Below are positions 16,004-23,293 of a DNA stretch of 39,886 nucleotides, piece after piece. The notes beneath the pieces are model-generated. The model was not told where the DNA came from. It ran no database searches and worked only from the letters and a program-made list of their open reading frames with translations. How positions within the stretch are numbered: the first letter of the stretch is position 1; each line of letters begins with the position of its first letter. Both the position numbers and the translations under genes were made by a program. Origin of the DNA: Candidatus Thiodiazotropha sp. (ex Monitilora ramsayi) (GTDB lineage: Bacteria > Pseudomonadota > Gammaproteobacteria > Chromatiales > Chromatiaceae); assembly GCA_025655575.1 (NCBI GenBank), contig JAHXIP010000031.1, positions 1 through 39,886 on the forward strand, written 5' to 3'.

Positions 16004-17098
16004 ATGAGCATGCCGGCAACAGATAAGACCGCGTCTCAACGACTGAGTGTATTTGGACTATGTCTGTTGGCCGTTTGCTTGTTGTTATTCAGTCCATTGG
16101 TTGATGCAGAGGAAAAGTCTGCCAGGGAGCTGCCTGGTGTAAAAGTATTTAATCCGGCGGCTGAGTTATGGCGTGATGTACGTCAGCGTGAAGCACCAGT
16201 CAGTGGTAAGACTCAGGTTGGTGGTGTGGAGACGGGGGTACTGATTAATGCTACCGGCGATCGCTGGCGTCAATTCAGAATGGATGAGTTGATACCCGTT
16301 GGTGGTTATGTCATCGGTGCGATCATCGTTCTACTGTTGATTTTCTATATGGTTCGCGGTCGTGTACCCATAGAGGGCGGTGCATCAGATCGTAAATTGC
16401 CGCGATATACTACCTATGAGCGGATGGTTCATTGGTTTATAGCGTCTGTTTTTCTCTTTCTTGCTATCACCGGTTTGATATTGCTGTTTGGTCGTCCCAT
16501 GTTAATTCCTCTGTTTGGCAAGGAGGGATTTTCTATCATCGCTTCAGCGTGTAAAGAGGGACACAATCTGATGGGGCCACTTTTTCTCTTGGCGCTGGTC
16601 ATGGTCTTTTTTCAATTCGTACGACGAAATATCTATCAGAAAGGCGATTTGACCTGGCTACTCCGTGGGGGCGGCATTATCGGAAAAAAACATGTCCCCT
16701 CTAACTTCTTCAACATGGGTGAGAAGACCATGTTCTGGTTATTGGTCTTTGTCGGTTCTCTGATTGGTATTTCCGGGCTAGTCCTGGTCTTTCCTGTGTT
16801 AGGGCTGGGGCGTGAGTTCATGGCGTTGGCGCATGTCGGGCATGCCATTGGCGCGTTGTTGATGATCGCAGTCATCATCGGCCATATCTATATTGGTACA
16901 GTGGGTATGGAGGGCGCGATCGAAGGTATGAAGACGGGCTATTGCGATCTCAATTGGGCCAAAGAGCACCATGATCTCTGGGCTACTAAGGCGATAGATC
17001 AGGGTGAAGCCATGTCAAACGAAGCCGTGGCAAGTTTAAATGGTGAAAAAACATCTACTGCACCGCCAGGCGCCACGATACAGGGAGCAGGGAAGTGA
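16004..17098 (+). CDS. fdhC: Formate dehydrogenase cytochrome b556 (gamma) subunit
   Basis: This 364-residue membrane subunit links formate oxidation to the quinone pool. A signal-like hydrophobic N terminus (LSVFGLCLLAVCLLLFSPL) is followed by about 75 soluble residues. A TM segment near 100-120 comes next (IGAIIVLLLIFYMV). The diheme cytochrome b core follows: ERMVHWFIASVFLFLAITGL, KEGHNLMGPLFLLALVMVFF and HVGHAIGALLMIAVIIGHIY, with His residues suitable as heme ligands. The N-terminal extension is normal for proteobacterial FDH gamma subunits of this operon type. The ATG at 16004 has GGGAG 8 nt upstream; a GTG at 15995 is the alternative. The gene follows fdhB after 92 bp and overlaps the NarI-like gene by 4 bp, so the two are translationally coupled. 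Confidence 0.92.
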   Translation: MSMPATDKTASQRLSVFGLCLLAVCLLLFSPLVDAEEKSARELPGVKVFNPAAELWRDVRQREAPVSGKTQVGGVETGVLINATGDRWRQFRMDELIPVGGYVIGAIIVLLLIFYMVRGRVPIEGGASDRKLPRYTTYERMVHWFIASVFLFLAITGLILLFGRPMLIPLFGKEGFSIIASACKEGHNLMGPLFLLALVMVFFQFVRRNIYQKGDLTWLLRGGGIIGKKHVPSNFFNMGEKTMFWLLVFVGSLIGISGLVLVFPVLGLGREFMALAHVGHAIGALLMIAVIIGHIYIGTVGMEGAIEGMKTGYCDLNWAKEHHDLWATKAIDQGEAMSNEAVASLNGEKTSTAPPGATIQGAGK

Positions 17099-17736
17099 TC
17101 GGCGAATTCATCGATGGCCCTCTCTGGTATTTTTCACTCACTGCTTTCGTTATTGGTGTCGTCTGGCGTATCGTGTCGATTGTCAGGGCAGGGGTAAGAC
17201 CTGACTTGTCAATTGCCCGAGGTAGCGCCGGTAGAGGTGCCATGCGGGCAATCTTCAGTCGGTTTGTGCCCGAACGCACCGTAACCACAAGTAGCAGACT
17301 TCAATTGATCGCCGGCTACATGTTTCATGTCGGATTGTTGATTCTTCTGTTTTTCGCTCAACCTCATATCGATTTTATTGCTGAGAGAATTACCGGTCTG
17401 AGTTGGCCGGCAGTCCCCCACTGGGTTTTTATAGTTGCAGCAGAGTTTTCTTTTGCCGGGCTGATTCTGCTCTGGTTGCATCGGGTACTAAATCCGGTCA
17501 CTCGCTTATTGTCGGATATGGATGATCATATTGGCAGCATACTCGTATTCCTGGTCATGCTGACAGGTTGCCTGGCGCTGGCACAATCTCACGAAGCACT
17601 TCGATTGATCCATCTTTTTCTGGCGGAAGTGTTTTTGATCTACTTCCCCTTCAGCAAACTGATGCACGCCTTTACCTTCGTCATGAGTCGTGGCTACACG
17701 GGGGCAACCATGGGCAGAAAAGGTGTCAATGCCTAA
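17095..17736 (+). CDS. NarI/DsrM-like membrane cytochrome b
   Basis: This 213-residue integral membrane protein has five predicted TM segments, at about 8-29, 66-88, 108-130, 142-163 and 168-190. It belongs to the respiratory nitrate reductase gamma/DsrM/TmcC type, which binds two hemes b and oxidises or reduces quinone. Candidate heme ligands are His in AGYMFHVGLLIL and in PFSKLMHAF, with further His in PHWVF and LRLIHLF. Its start is a GTG overlapping the fdhC stop (GTGA). It is followed after 12 bp by an HdrD/DsrK-like CCG protein, the usual partner in DsrMK and TmcBC complexes. It is shorter than DsrM. No NarGHJ is present, so it is not a nitrate reductase subunit. Confidence 0.85.
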   Translation: MIGEFIDGPLWYFSLTAFVIGVVWRIVSIVRAGVRPDLSIARGSAGRGAMRAIFSRFVPERTVTTSSRLQLIAGYMFHVGLLILLFFAQPHIDFIAERITGLSWPAVPHWVFIVAAEFSFAGLILLWLHRVLNPVTRLLSDMDDHIGSILVFLVMLTGCLALAQSHEALRLIHLFLAEVFLIYFPFSKLMHAFTFVMSRGYTGATMGRKGVNA

Positions 17737-17748
17737 GGAGAAGCGGTG

Positions 17749-19020
17749 ATGAGTGAACAGTTCGAGCAGGGAGTTGCCGTTCTGCGGGATCAGATCGATG
17801 CTAGAATTTCATCCTATCTCTCCAGTTGTGTGCATTGTGGTATCTGCGCGGAGGCTTGTCTGTTCTATACGGAAACCAACGATCCACGCTATACCCCGAT
17901 TCACAAAGTTGAACCGCTGAAGAAGCTGTGGCAGGTAGAGAATACTTTTTGGGGCAAACTGGGTAAGTCTCTGGGCCTTATCAAACCACTCACAGAATCG
18001 GATTTTGCTGACTGGGAACAGTTAGTCTACGACAGCTGTACCCTCTGCGGCCGATGTTCCATGGTCTGTCCGGTCGGAAACGACATCACCTACATGATTC
18101 GGAAGATCCGCGAAGGCTTTTCCGTGGCCGGCTACGCACCAGATGGCATGAAGGAGGCAACCAAGCGTGCGCTGACCATCGGCAGCCCAATGGGTGTGAC
18201 CTTTAAAACTGTACAGGCAGCGTTGGCACATGTGGAGAAGGATACGGGACTGAAGATCCCGATTGACCAGCAGAATGCTGAGTATATGACACTCTTTTCA
18301 TCCATGGAGATTGTCAATTTCCCAGAGTATATCGAGAGTATCGCCAAGATCTTTGATGCTGCCGGTGTCTCATGGACTATCAGCAGTCAGGCATTTGAAG
18401 CAACTAACAGCGGCATCCAGATCGGTAATAAGGAAGCCGCTGCCGAGCTGGTCGGACGTGTGGTGAAAGCGGCTGAAAGTCTGGGTGTTAAGTATGTGGT
18501 AAGTCCGGAGTGTGGTCATGCCTATACGGCAATTCGTTGGGAGGGCCCCAATCTGATTGGGCGTCCCTATGATTTTGAGGTGGTTCATATCCTCGAACTC
18601 CTTGACAAGCTCAAGGCGGAAGGCCGGATCAAACTGGAAGGTAAAGACGATACACCCATGACCCTGCATGATCCCTGTCAGATCGTCAGGCGAGGCGGCG
18701 TGGTCGATCCCCCACGAAATCTGCTTCACAGTGTGGCCGATCACTTCACAGAGATGACGGATCACGGCGTGATGAACTGGTGCTGCGGCGGCGGCGGGGG
18801 TGTCAGTGCCAATGAGCGAGCTGAGGAATTAAGAATTAAATCCTTTGATCGCAAGAAACATCAATTGGAGGAGCTGGGTGTCAACACCATGGTAACTGCA
18901 TGTGCCAACTGCAGAATTATTCTCGAAGAGGGATTGGAACATCATGAGATGGATACCGAAGTCATCAGTCTTACGGAATTACTCGCGGAGCATCTCGTAT
19001 CAGGCAAGACACCAAATTAA
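17749..19020 (+). CDS. HdrD/DsrK-like CCG-domain iron-sulfur protein
   Basis: This 423-residue cytoplasmic iron-sulfur protein is related to heterodisulfide reductase subunit D, DsrK and TmcB. Two ferredoxin 4Fe-4S motifs occur near the N terminus: CVHCGICAEAC (from Cys27) and CTLCGRCSMVC (from about Cys97). A complete CCG domain follows: DPC, 34 residues, CCG, about 37 residues, CANC, which in HdrD binds a noncubane disulfide-reducing cluster. An earlier SPECGHAYTA looks like the remnant of the first CCG domain. The ATG at 17749 has AAGGAG 7 nt upstream; a GTG directly before it is less likely. With the NarI-like protein it would couple quinone to a thiol/disulfide carrier. No dsrC lies in the window. 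Confidence 0.87.
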   Translation: MSEQFEQGVAVLRDQIDARISSYLSSCVHCGICAEACLFYTETNDPRYTPIHKVEPLKKLWQVENTFWGKLGKSLGLIKPLTESDFADWEQLVYDSCTLCGRCSMVCPVGNDITYMIRKIREGFSVAGYAPDGMKEATKRALTIGSPMGVTFKTVQAALAHVEKDTGLKIPIDQQNAEYMTLFSSMEIVNFPEYIESIAKIFDAAGVSWTISSQAFEATNSGIQIGNKEAAAELVGRVVKAAESLGVKYVVSPECGHAYTAIRWEGPNLIGRPYDFEVVHILELLDKLKAEGRIKLEGKDDTPMTLHDPCQIVRRGGVVDPPRNLLHSVADHFTEMTDHGVMNWCCGGGGGVSANERAEELRIKSFDRKKHQLEELGVNTMVTACANCRIILEEGLEHHEMDTEVISLTELLAEHLVSGKTPN

Positions 19021-19093
19021 CCCGTTGAGTTGTCGACAGGGTTCCCGTGGAAGTGGACGGCTCAATTTATCATGATGCCGTTTGGAGGTTGTT

Positions 19094-19522
19094 ATGAAGC
19101 ATTCATATTCAAAATCAATCAGTGTTTTGTTTCTTGCTTTTGCCACTGTTTTTACTGCAATTGCGGTAACACCGGTAACTGACGGTACTGTCCTATACAT
19201 CATTTCGCCAAAAGATGGTGATGTTGTGAGTAATCCTGTCAGAGTTCAGTTTGGCTTACGCGGTATGGGGGTAGCACCTGCGGGTATCGACAAACCAAAA
19301 ACGGGCCATCACCATCTTCTGATCGATGTCGCTGAAATGCCCATGATGGACAAACCTTTGCCTTCAGATGACAACCACCGCCATTTTGGTGGGGGGCAGA
19401 CTGAGGTTGACTTAACCCTTACCCCTGGTAAACACAGTTTGCAGTTGATACTGGGTGATATGAATCATGTGCCATTTTCACCGCCATTGATGTCTGAAAC
19501 CATAAACATCACCGTGAAATAA
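19094..19522 (+). CDS. DUF4399 secreted protein
   Basis: This is a 142-residue exported protein of the DUF4399 family, whose function is unknown. The N-terminal 24 residues are a signal peptide (ISVLFLAFATVFTAIAV). The mature part is a small beta domain with the family pattern SPKDGDVVSNPVRVQFGLRG and GHHHLLIDV, then DDNHRHFGGGQTEVDLTL and PGKHSLQLILGD. Clustered His and Met residues (GHHHL, MPMMDKP, NHRHF) suggest possible metal binding, which is inference. The ATG at 19094 follows GGAGG at 19084-19088. It lies 73 bp after the HdrD-like gene and could be its last co-transcribed gene or separate. Confidence 0.88.
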   Translation: MKHSYSKSISVLFLAFATVFTAIAVTPVTDGTVLYIISPKDGDVVSNPVRVQFGLRGMGVAPAGIDKPKTGHHHLLIDVAEMPMMDKPLPSDDNHRHFGGGQTEVDLTLTPGKHSLQLILGDMNHVPFSPPLMSETINITVK

Positions 19523-19546
19523 GAGATTTAATCAATATCGTCTCTT
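19521..19546. repeat. AAGAGA...TCTCTT hairpin after the DUF4399 gene
   Basis: AAGAGATTTAATC and TCTCTT form a six-base-pair inverted repeat overlapping the DUF4399 stop codon. A nearly identical motif recurs at 36968-36994. It lacks a T-run, so it is a weak terminator candidate at best. Confidence 0.35.
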
Positions 19547-19890
19547 CGGTGAATGCTGCACGCCATCAAGTTCTTGATTCTCAGGTCTGTCTGCGGATCT
19601 AGCTTGGGCATACCTAAGAAATAACATTAAAATATTCAATAAAAACAAATAATAATAGTGATTGTTGTATCTTTTTTCTAGACTCGCGTGATCTGGCTCA
19701 CAATTTCAGAGGAACTAACTGGGAAAAGGAATATCAAAATTAAAGTAAATGCTAATATAGTCGATATATTTATTAGGAACTGGGTATAGGTAAGACGACC
19801 AATATTTGTCTTTATTGACAATTGTCACTGAAATCAGACAGATAGTAGGTCAGTATATTAGCATTACCTTAAGTAGTAGCGAGGTGCATT
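19547..19890. other. AT-rich intergenic region
   Basis: No gene is visible between the DUF4399 gene and the first small membrane protein. The CRP-like palindrome at 19687 is the only motif I recognise. A TTGACA lies near 19815, but no convincing -10 follows at normal spacing. Confidence 0.45.
19687..19702. promoter_or_regulatory. CRP/Vfr-like binding site
   Basis: CGTGA-TCTGGC-TCACA matches the CRP consensus TGTGA-N6-TCACA at nine of ten core positions. It lies 189 bp upstream of the small membrane protein start at 19891. Function is inferred from the motif only. Confidence 0.35.
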
Positions 19891-20121
19891 ATGGCAATCC
19901 TGAATTGTAAGCGGTTACGTCGAGTCGTCATGCTGGCCGGTGCATTCTTGATCGTCGGCATGTTCCTTGAGGTTATCGCACACCAGCTTTCATCATCCAT
20001 CAATCTGCTATTCATACAGCCGGTTGCTTTAGGCATGGTCTTGGCGAGTCCGGTCATTATTTTACTGACCGTCGCAATCTCTCTCATACCGGGTCTTAGT
20101 CTGAAAGACTGCGTTCACTGA
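19891..20121 (+). CDS. Small two-TM membrane protein (paralogue 1)
   Basis: This is a 76-residue protein that I do not recognise. Two hydrophobic segments, about 12-32 (VVMLAGAFLIVGMFLEVIA) and 41-66 (IQPVALGMVLASPVIILLTV), indicate a double-spanning inner-membrane protein with a basic N terminus (CKRLRR). AGCGAGGTG lies upstream of the ATG. A convincing Rho-independent terminator follows directly (20133-20170), so it is a single-gene unit. It resembles the protein at 20531-20782 in size, segment order and the pattern LASPVIILLT versus LLAPIILVST, which suggests an old duplication. Confidence 0.65.
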   Translation: MAILNCKRLRRVVMLAGAFLIVGMFLEVIAHQLSSSINLLFIQPVALGMVLASPVIILLTVAISLIPGLSLKDCVH

Positions 20122-20132
20122 TAAGAGCTAAG

Positions 20133-20170
20133 AAGCTCATCCGGTCAAAAACGACTGGGTGAGCTTTTTT
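20133..20170 (+). terminator. Rho-independent terminator after small membrane protein 1
   Basis: AAGCTCATCCGGTC pairs with GACTGGGTGAGCTT across an AAAAAC loop, with two mismatches, followed by a run of T. It ends transcription from the gene at 19891. Confidence 0.85.
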
Positions 20171-20222
20171 GTATTTATCCTTTCCTCTCTCATTCAAGTC
20201 GATCTGATCTGCGTCTATACTA

Positions 20223-20487
20223 GGGCCTGTTAACACTAATCCAATACGCCCTGCTGGAGCTGTTTTTGTGCCCAGCAAGGCAGAATGAGCGTGGTGTAGC
20301 CCGGCTACATGAGCGAATGATAACGCCGCTGGGTGCAAAAACAGCCCCAGCCCTTCGGGTTGTGTCTGTAAAAGCACCACTCGGCGTTGCTCGTCGCTCA
20401 TTTGGAGCAACCAAACTTCTCTCCTCGCGCCTTGATTGGTGCTTTTTCAGGCGCAACAGGGCGCATTGGATTAGTGTTAACAGGCCC
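20223..20487 (+). repeat. MITE-like element, complete copy B (265 bp)
   Basis: This is a complete nonautonomous element. Its terminal inverted repeats are 31 bp with one mismatch and begin GGGCCTGTTAACACTAATCC. They are flanked by TA on both sides (CTAG if the terminal G/C is counted), consistent with a 2-bp TA or 4-bp CTAG target duplication. The interior holds palindromes such as TGTAGCC-C-GGCTACA and CCAGC/GCTGG arms and no transposase frame. Copy A at 1-130 shares an 80-bp interior block in the opposite orientation. It separates two small membrane protein genes and ends 43 bp before the second. Frames running through it are not credible genes. Confidence 0.85.
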
Positions 20488-20530
20488 TAGTGTTAGCGGG
20501 GTGTGTGCAGTTCAAGGGTGGAATAGGGCG

Positions 20531-20782
20531 ATGAGAAAATGGTTGATTTTGGGGTGTAAGGAGATGCGGGAAGGCGTTGTGGTCTCTGCGATCTTTTTCA
20601 TGTCAGGGATTCTTATGTTCCTTGCCGCCAGTTATGTGGTACCTGATTTTGGTGTTGTCAGGCATATCGTCATACTGGCTGGCCTGCTTCTTATGTTATT
20701 GGCCCCCATTATTCTAGTCTCGACTTTTCTACTCTCTGTTTTACCCTCCTCAAAAAAAGAGACAGAAAGCTGCGGACACTGA
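20531..20782 (+). CDS. Small two-TM membrane protein (paralogue 2)
   Basis: This 83-residue hypothetical membrane protein has two hydrophobic segments, about 16-36 (VVVSAIFFMSGILMFLAAS) and 48-72 (VILAGLLLMLLAPIILVST), and a polar tail (SSKKETESCGH). It resembles the 76-residue protein at 19891. The chosen ATG follows AGGGCG; a second ATG at 20564 directly follows AAGGAG but with no spacing. Longer versions would begin inside the repeat element and are rejected. It converges with the NapC-type gene, 8 bp from its stop. Function unknown. Confidence 0.55.
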   Translation: MRKWLILGCKEMREGVVVSAIFFMSGILMFLAASYVVPDFGVVRHIVILAGLLLMLLAPIILVSTFLLSVLPSSKKETESCGH

Positions 20783-20790
20783 TTCGGCTT

Positions 20791-21420
20791 TTACTCTTCG
20801 GAAAGTATTCGATCTGCTGTGCCTGGCTCCAATCCAAATTCTGTTTCTATCATCTGGTTCCACTGTGCGCGTTTGAATGTTTCTTGATCAGGAACTTTTC
20901 TATGTACCAGATTGATATGGCAATTGATGCAGGACTTTCCCTCAGTCTCTTCAACATGGATAGCGTTGGTTTCTGGCCGATTGCCTTGTATGGCCGTCAA
21001 TACATGACAGCGTAGACAGGTGGCTGAACCGCGATCCTCGAACCATTTTCTGGCTGAGAATGCCGCATCCGGCAGATGCAGTGCATTGATGACAGGATCG
21101 TCGTAGTCAGGACCGAACAGCTGAGAAAAAAGATCTTTGCTACCCATGAAGTGATCCCAGGTCGCCGCGAATACGCCTTCCGAGACATGGCAATCACCGC
21201 AGGAGGCGCGAACACCGGAGATAGGATTGTAGTGGGAGGACTTTCTGTATGTCTCCGCAGCAAGTTCCATGGAGTGACAGCTCGTACAGAACGCTTCAGT
21301 GCTGGTGAGATGATCGAACTCGATTAGAAAGATCATGAATCCGATACCGGCAATACCTCCCAACACCAGTGCATAGAGAAAGTGTCGTGTAATAAAGAAG
21401 GGCAGTTTCCAGTTACTCAT
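20791..21420 (-). CDS. NapC/NrfH-family tetraheme cytochrome c
   Basis: This 209-residue membrane-anchored quinol dehydrogenase has one N-terminal TM helix (about 13-33, FLYALVLGGIAGIGFMIFLI) and four CxxCH motifs at Cys45, Cys74, Cys135 and Cys164. Spacing and the FCTSCHSMELAAE segment are typical of NapC/NirT/NrfH proteins, which feed electrons from quinol to periplasmic reductases. The ATG at 21420 overlaps the HAO-like gene stop by 8 bp and has AAGG-type upstream bases; an ATG at 21447 would add nine residues. The tight overlap makes the HAO-like octaheme protein its natural partner, as in HaoA-CycX/NapC pairs of other bacteria. Confidence 0.92.
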   Translation of the reverse strand: MSNWKLPFFITRHFLYALVLGGIAGIGFMIFLIEFDHLTSTEAFCTSCHSMELAAETYRKSSHYNPISGVRASCGDCHVSEGVFAATWDHFMGSKDLFSQLFGPDYDDPVINALHLPDAAFSARKWFEDRGSATCLRCHVLTAIQGNRPETNAIHVEETEGKSCINCHINLVHRKVPDQETFKRAQWNQMIETEFGLEPGTADRILSEE

Positions 21421-22861
21421 CCGCTGGCCTGCCTTTTCCGTAACCAAGAATTGGATTGGCTCTGCGAGGGTGATTCAGCCAATCATGCTGGTCGAGACTG
21501 CGGACGTGGGATTGAATGATCGCATCGCCTCGCTCTTTCCCGGCCACCGCCAGAACCTGAGGCAGAAAGTGTGCATAGAAATTTCTGCCTACCAGATACA
21601 TGCCCTCCCACCAGGTATGATTGGGGCTGCCCATGGAAGCGCCGTGTCGTGCTCTGGCACCTTCATCGTGCCAGAGCTCCCAGTATGTGTATTCGATCGC
21701 CTCATCGAATGGTGTCGGTGTTAAAAGTCCCTCGCTGTAAAGTGTCTGCATAATCTTTTCAGCCGGACGGCCGAATTTCTCGTTGTAAAGCATCACAACA
21801 TCATCAAATTGCCTCATGAAACTCTTGGTAAAGGGTTTTGAATGACATTCCAGACAGACCATACTCATGGCTTGGCGCCTTCTGGCAGGTGTGGCCACAG
21901 CCTTGACCTTACCCATTGAGCCATCGGCTTTGGTAAGCTCGCTGCCACGTCTTGGTGCTGGTATCGATTCGGGAAGTTCGATCTTTTCACCGCTTTCAAA
22001 AACGACCAGAGATTGTTTCTCTGAAATGGGTGAGTTCAAGCTCCACATGTTTCGCATGCCGACATCATGGGTTGACTTTAATTTACCTGCAGCGCCCATG
22101 TGACAACTGACACAGGTGGGGGCGGCGGTATAGTCCTTGCCAGCAACCCAGCTATCATTGGTGAGCGCCATCTCATCTCTTTGCGCAGCGAACAACATGC
22201 CGTGCTTGGAGGCCTCATAGACAGCTTTGTCAGGTGAATCGGGGCCTGAATGGCAGCGGACACAGGCACTGGGTTCACGGGCCTGGGCCTTCGAGAATTT
22301 GTGCCTGCCGTGGCAGGAAGAGCAGGAGCCCTTCGAGCCATCCGGATTGATGCGACCGATACCGGAATTCGGCCAGGTTGTCGGATCCAGGGTGCCGTCT
22401 CCAAGCACTCTGACTGATGAGCCATGACATTGATCGCAGCCCGCAGCAACGATGGCATTACCACCCACATGACCTGCAAGCGCAGGCAGTCGTTCCTTTA
22501 TCAGATCGACCGCCTCTGAGTGAACCGAGCCCTTCTGTTGCTCGTACTCAGTCGTATGGCAGCGACTGCAATCAAGCGGGGAGACAATGGTCGCAATAAT
22601 CACACCTTCATGTTTGATGGCATCAGCATCATCAACATCAGCCTTGTGGCAATCGAGACAATTCACACCAGCCTCGGCATGTTTACTGTTTTCCCACTGT
22701 GCTGTCAGGCCGGCAGAGGATTTCTTGTGGCAACTGATGCACTCTTTTCCTGCCGGGTCTCCCCATTGATCAGGATTCAGTGTGACTTTTGCCGCATAAA
22801 TGGGCAGATTTAAAAATGAGAGTAATACAAGAAACAACAGCCGATTTGCGGGCTGGTCCAT
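21413..22861 (-). CDS. HAO-like octaheme cytochrome c
   Basis: This is a 482-residue periplasmic multiheme protein with a signal peptide (about 1-23, LLFLVLLSFLNLPIYA). It has eight CxxCH motifs, at Cys41, 68, 98, 142, 180, 200, 250 and 336. The order and spacing, and the C-terminal helical region rich in His and aromatic residues (WWEGMYLVGRNFYAHFLPQ), resemble the hydroxylamine oxidoreductase family. In nitrifiers HAO oxidises hydroxylamine using a Tyr cross-linked P460 heme. Relatives without that Tyr, paired with NapC-type proteins, are proposed to reduce nitrite or hydroxylamine. Here the adjacent tetraheme quinol dehydrogenase favours the reductive role, which is inference; the Tyr needs an alignment. 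AAGGAG precedes the ATG. It is transcribed divergently from the pentaheme gene. Confidence 0.85.
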   Translation of the reverse strand: MDQPANRLLFLVLLSFLNLPIYAAKVTLNPDQWGDPAGKECISCHKKSSAGLTAQWENSKHAEAGVNCLDCHKADVDDADAIKHEGVIIATIVSPLDCSRCHTTEYEQQKGSVHSEAVDLIKERLPALAGHVGGNAIVAAGCDQCHGSSVRVLGDGTLDPTTWPNSGIGRINPDGSKGSCSSCHGRHKFSKAQAREPSACVRCHSGPDSPDKAVYEASKHGMLFAAQRDEMALTNDSWVAGKDYTAAPTCVSCHMGAAGKLKSTHDVGMRNMWSLNSPISEKQSLVVFESGEKIELPESIPAPRRGSELTKADGSMGKVKAVATPARRRQAMSMVCLECHSKPFTKSFMRQFDDVVMLYNEKFGRPAEKIMQTLYSEGLLTPTPFDEAIEYTYWELWHDEGARARHGASMGSPNHTWWEGMYLVGRNFYAHFLPQVLAVAGKERGDAIIQSHVRSLDQHDWLNHPRRANPILGYGKGRPADE

Positions 22862-23293
22862 TTTTCCACTCCTTTGCCTTTTCTTATCAAGCAGACAGGA
22901 AAATACACTGATTCTGCTTTAACACAAATTGTTGTTATGGCGTTGGAGCCTATGAGAAACATGATGAGGTGAAGGCTCGCATATGATAGGTACTACAGAT
23001 GGTTTCAACGCGCTGAATACATCATATGCGAGGATCATCATATCAACTCAATGCTGTATATCCATGACAATTATCATGAAAAATACCGACTCACGAATGA
23101 AAAATATGCTGGTTTTCACTAATAAAATAGTAGGGAAATAACTATCAACAGTTTTTATCCGTTGAGCCGGATCAAATTTACTTCTGATATGTATTTTATT
23201 TTCTCTCCTGCTATGTAAAACTTTTCCGTGGAAGCAGATAGAAGAAGTATTAAGAATGCTTCCCCACTAAAAACACTCACAAGGAGGAGCTCC
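22862..23293. promoter_or_regulatory. Divergent promoter region between multiheme operons
   Basis: This 432-bp noncoding region separates two divergent cytochrome operons. It contains the inverted repeat at 22976-23032, listed separately, and AT-rich DNA. I see no clear FNR or NarL site and no sigma-54 element. Confidence 0.5.
22976..23032. repeat. 12-bp inverted repeat in the divergent cytochrome promoter region
   Basis: CTCGCATATGAT at 22976-22987 and its exact complement ATCATATGCGAG at 23021-23032 are separated by 33 bp. The arm-to-arm spacing is 45 bp, a little over four helical turns, as expected for two operator half-sites bound cooperatively. It could also form a hairpin. It lies about 115 bp from the HAO-like start and 262 bp from the pentaheme start. 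Confidence 0.6.

Noticed and set aside
17095..17736. Nitrate reductase gamma subunit (narI)
   Set aside because: No narGHJ genes are nearby and the adjacent gene is an HdrD/DsrK-like protein, so a DsrMK/TmcBC-like role is more likely.
20266..20490. Short frames in both directions within copy B of the repeat element
   Set aside because: They follow the palindromic structure of the element, share no homology and differ from what copy A would encode.
20387..20530. N-terminal extension of the second small membrane protein
   Set aside because: The extra 48 residues would be encoded by the repeat element and its flank, and lack homology to the paralogue.
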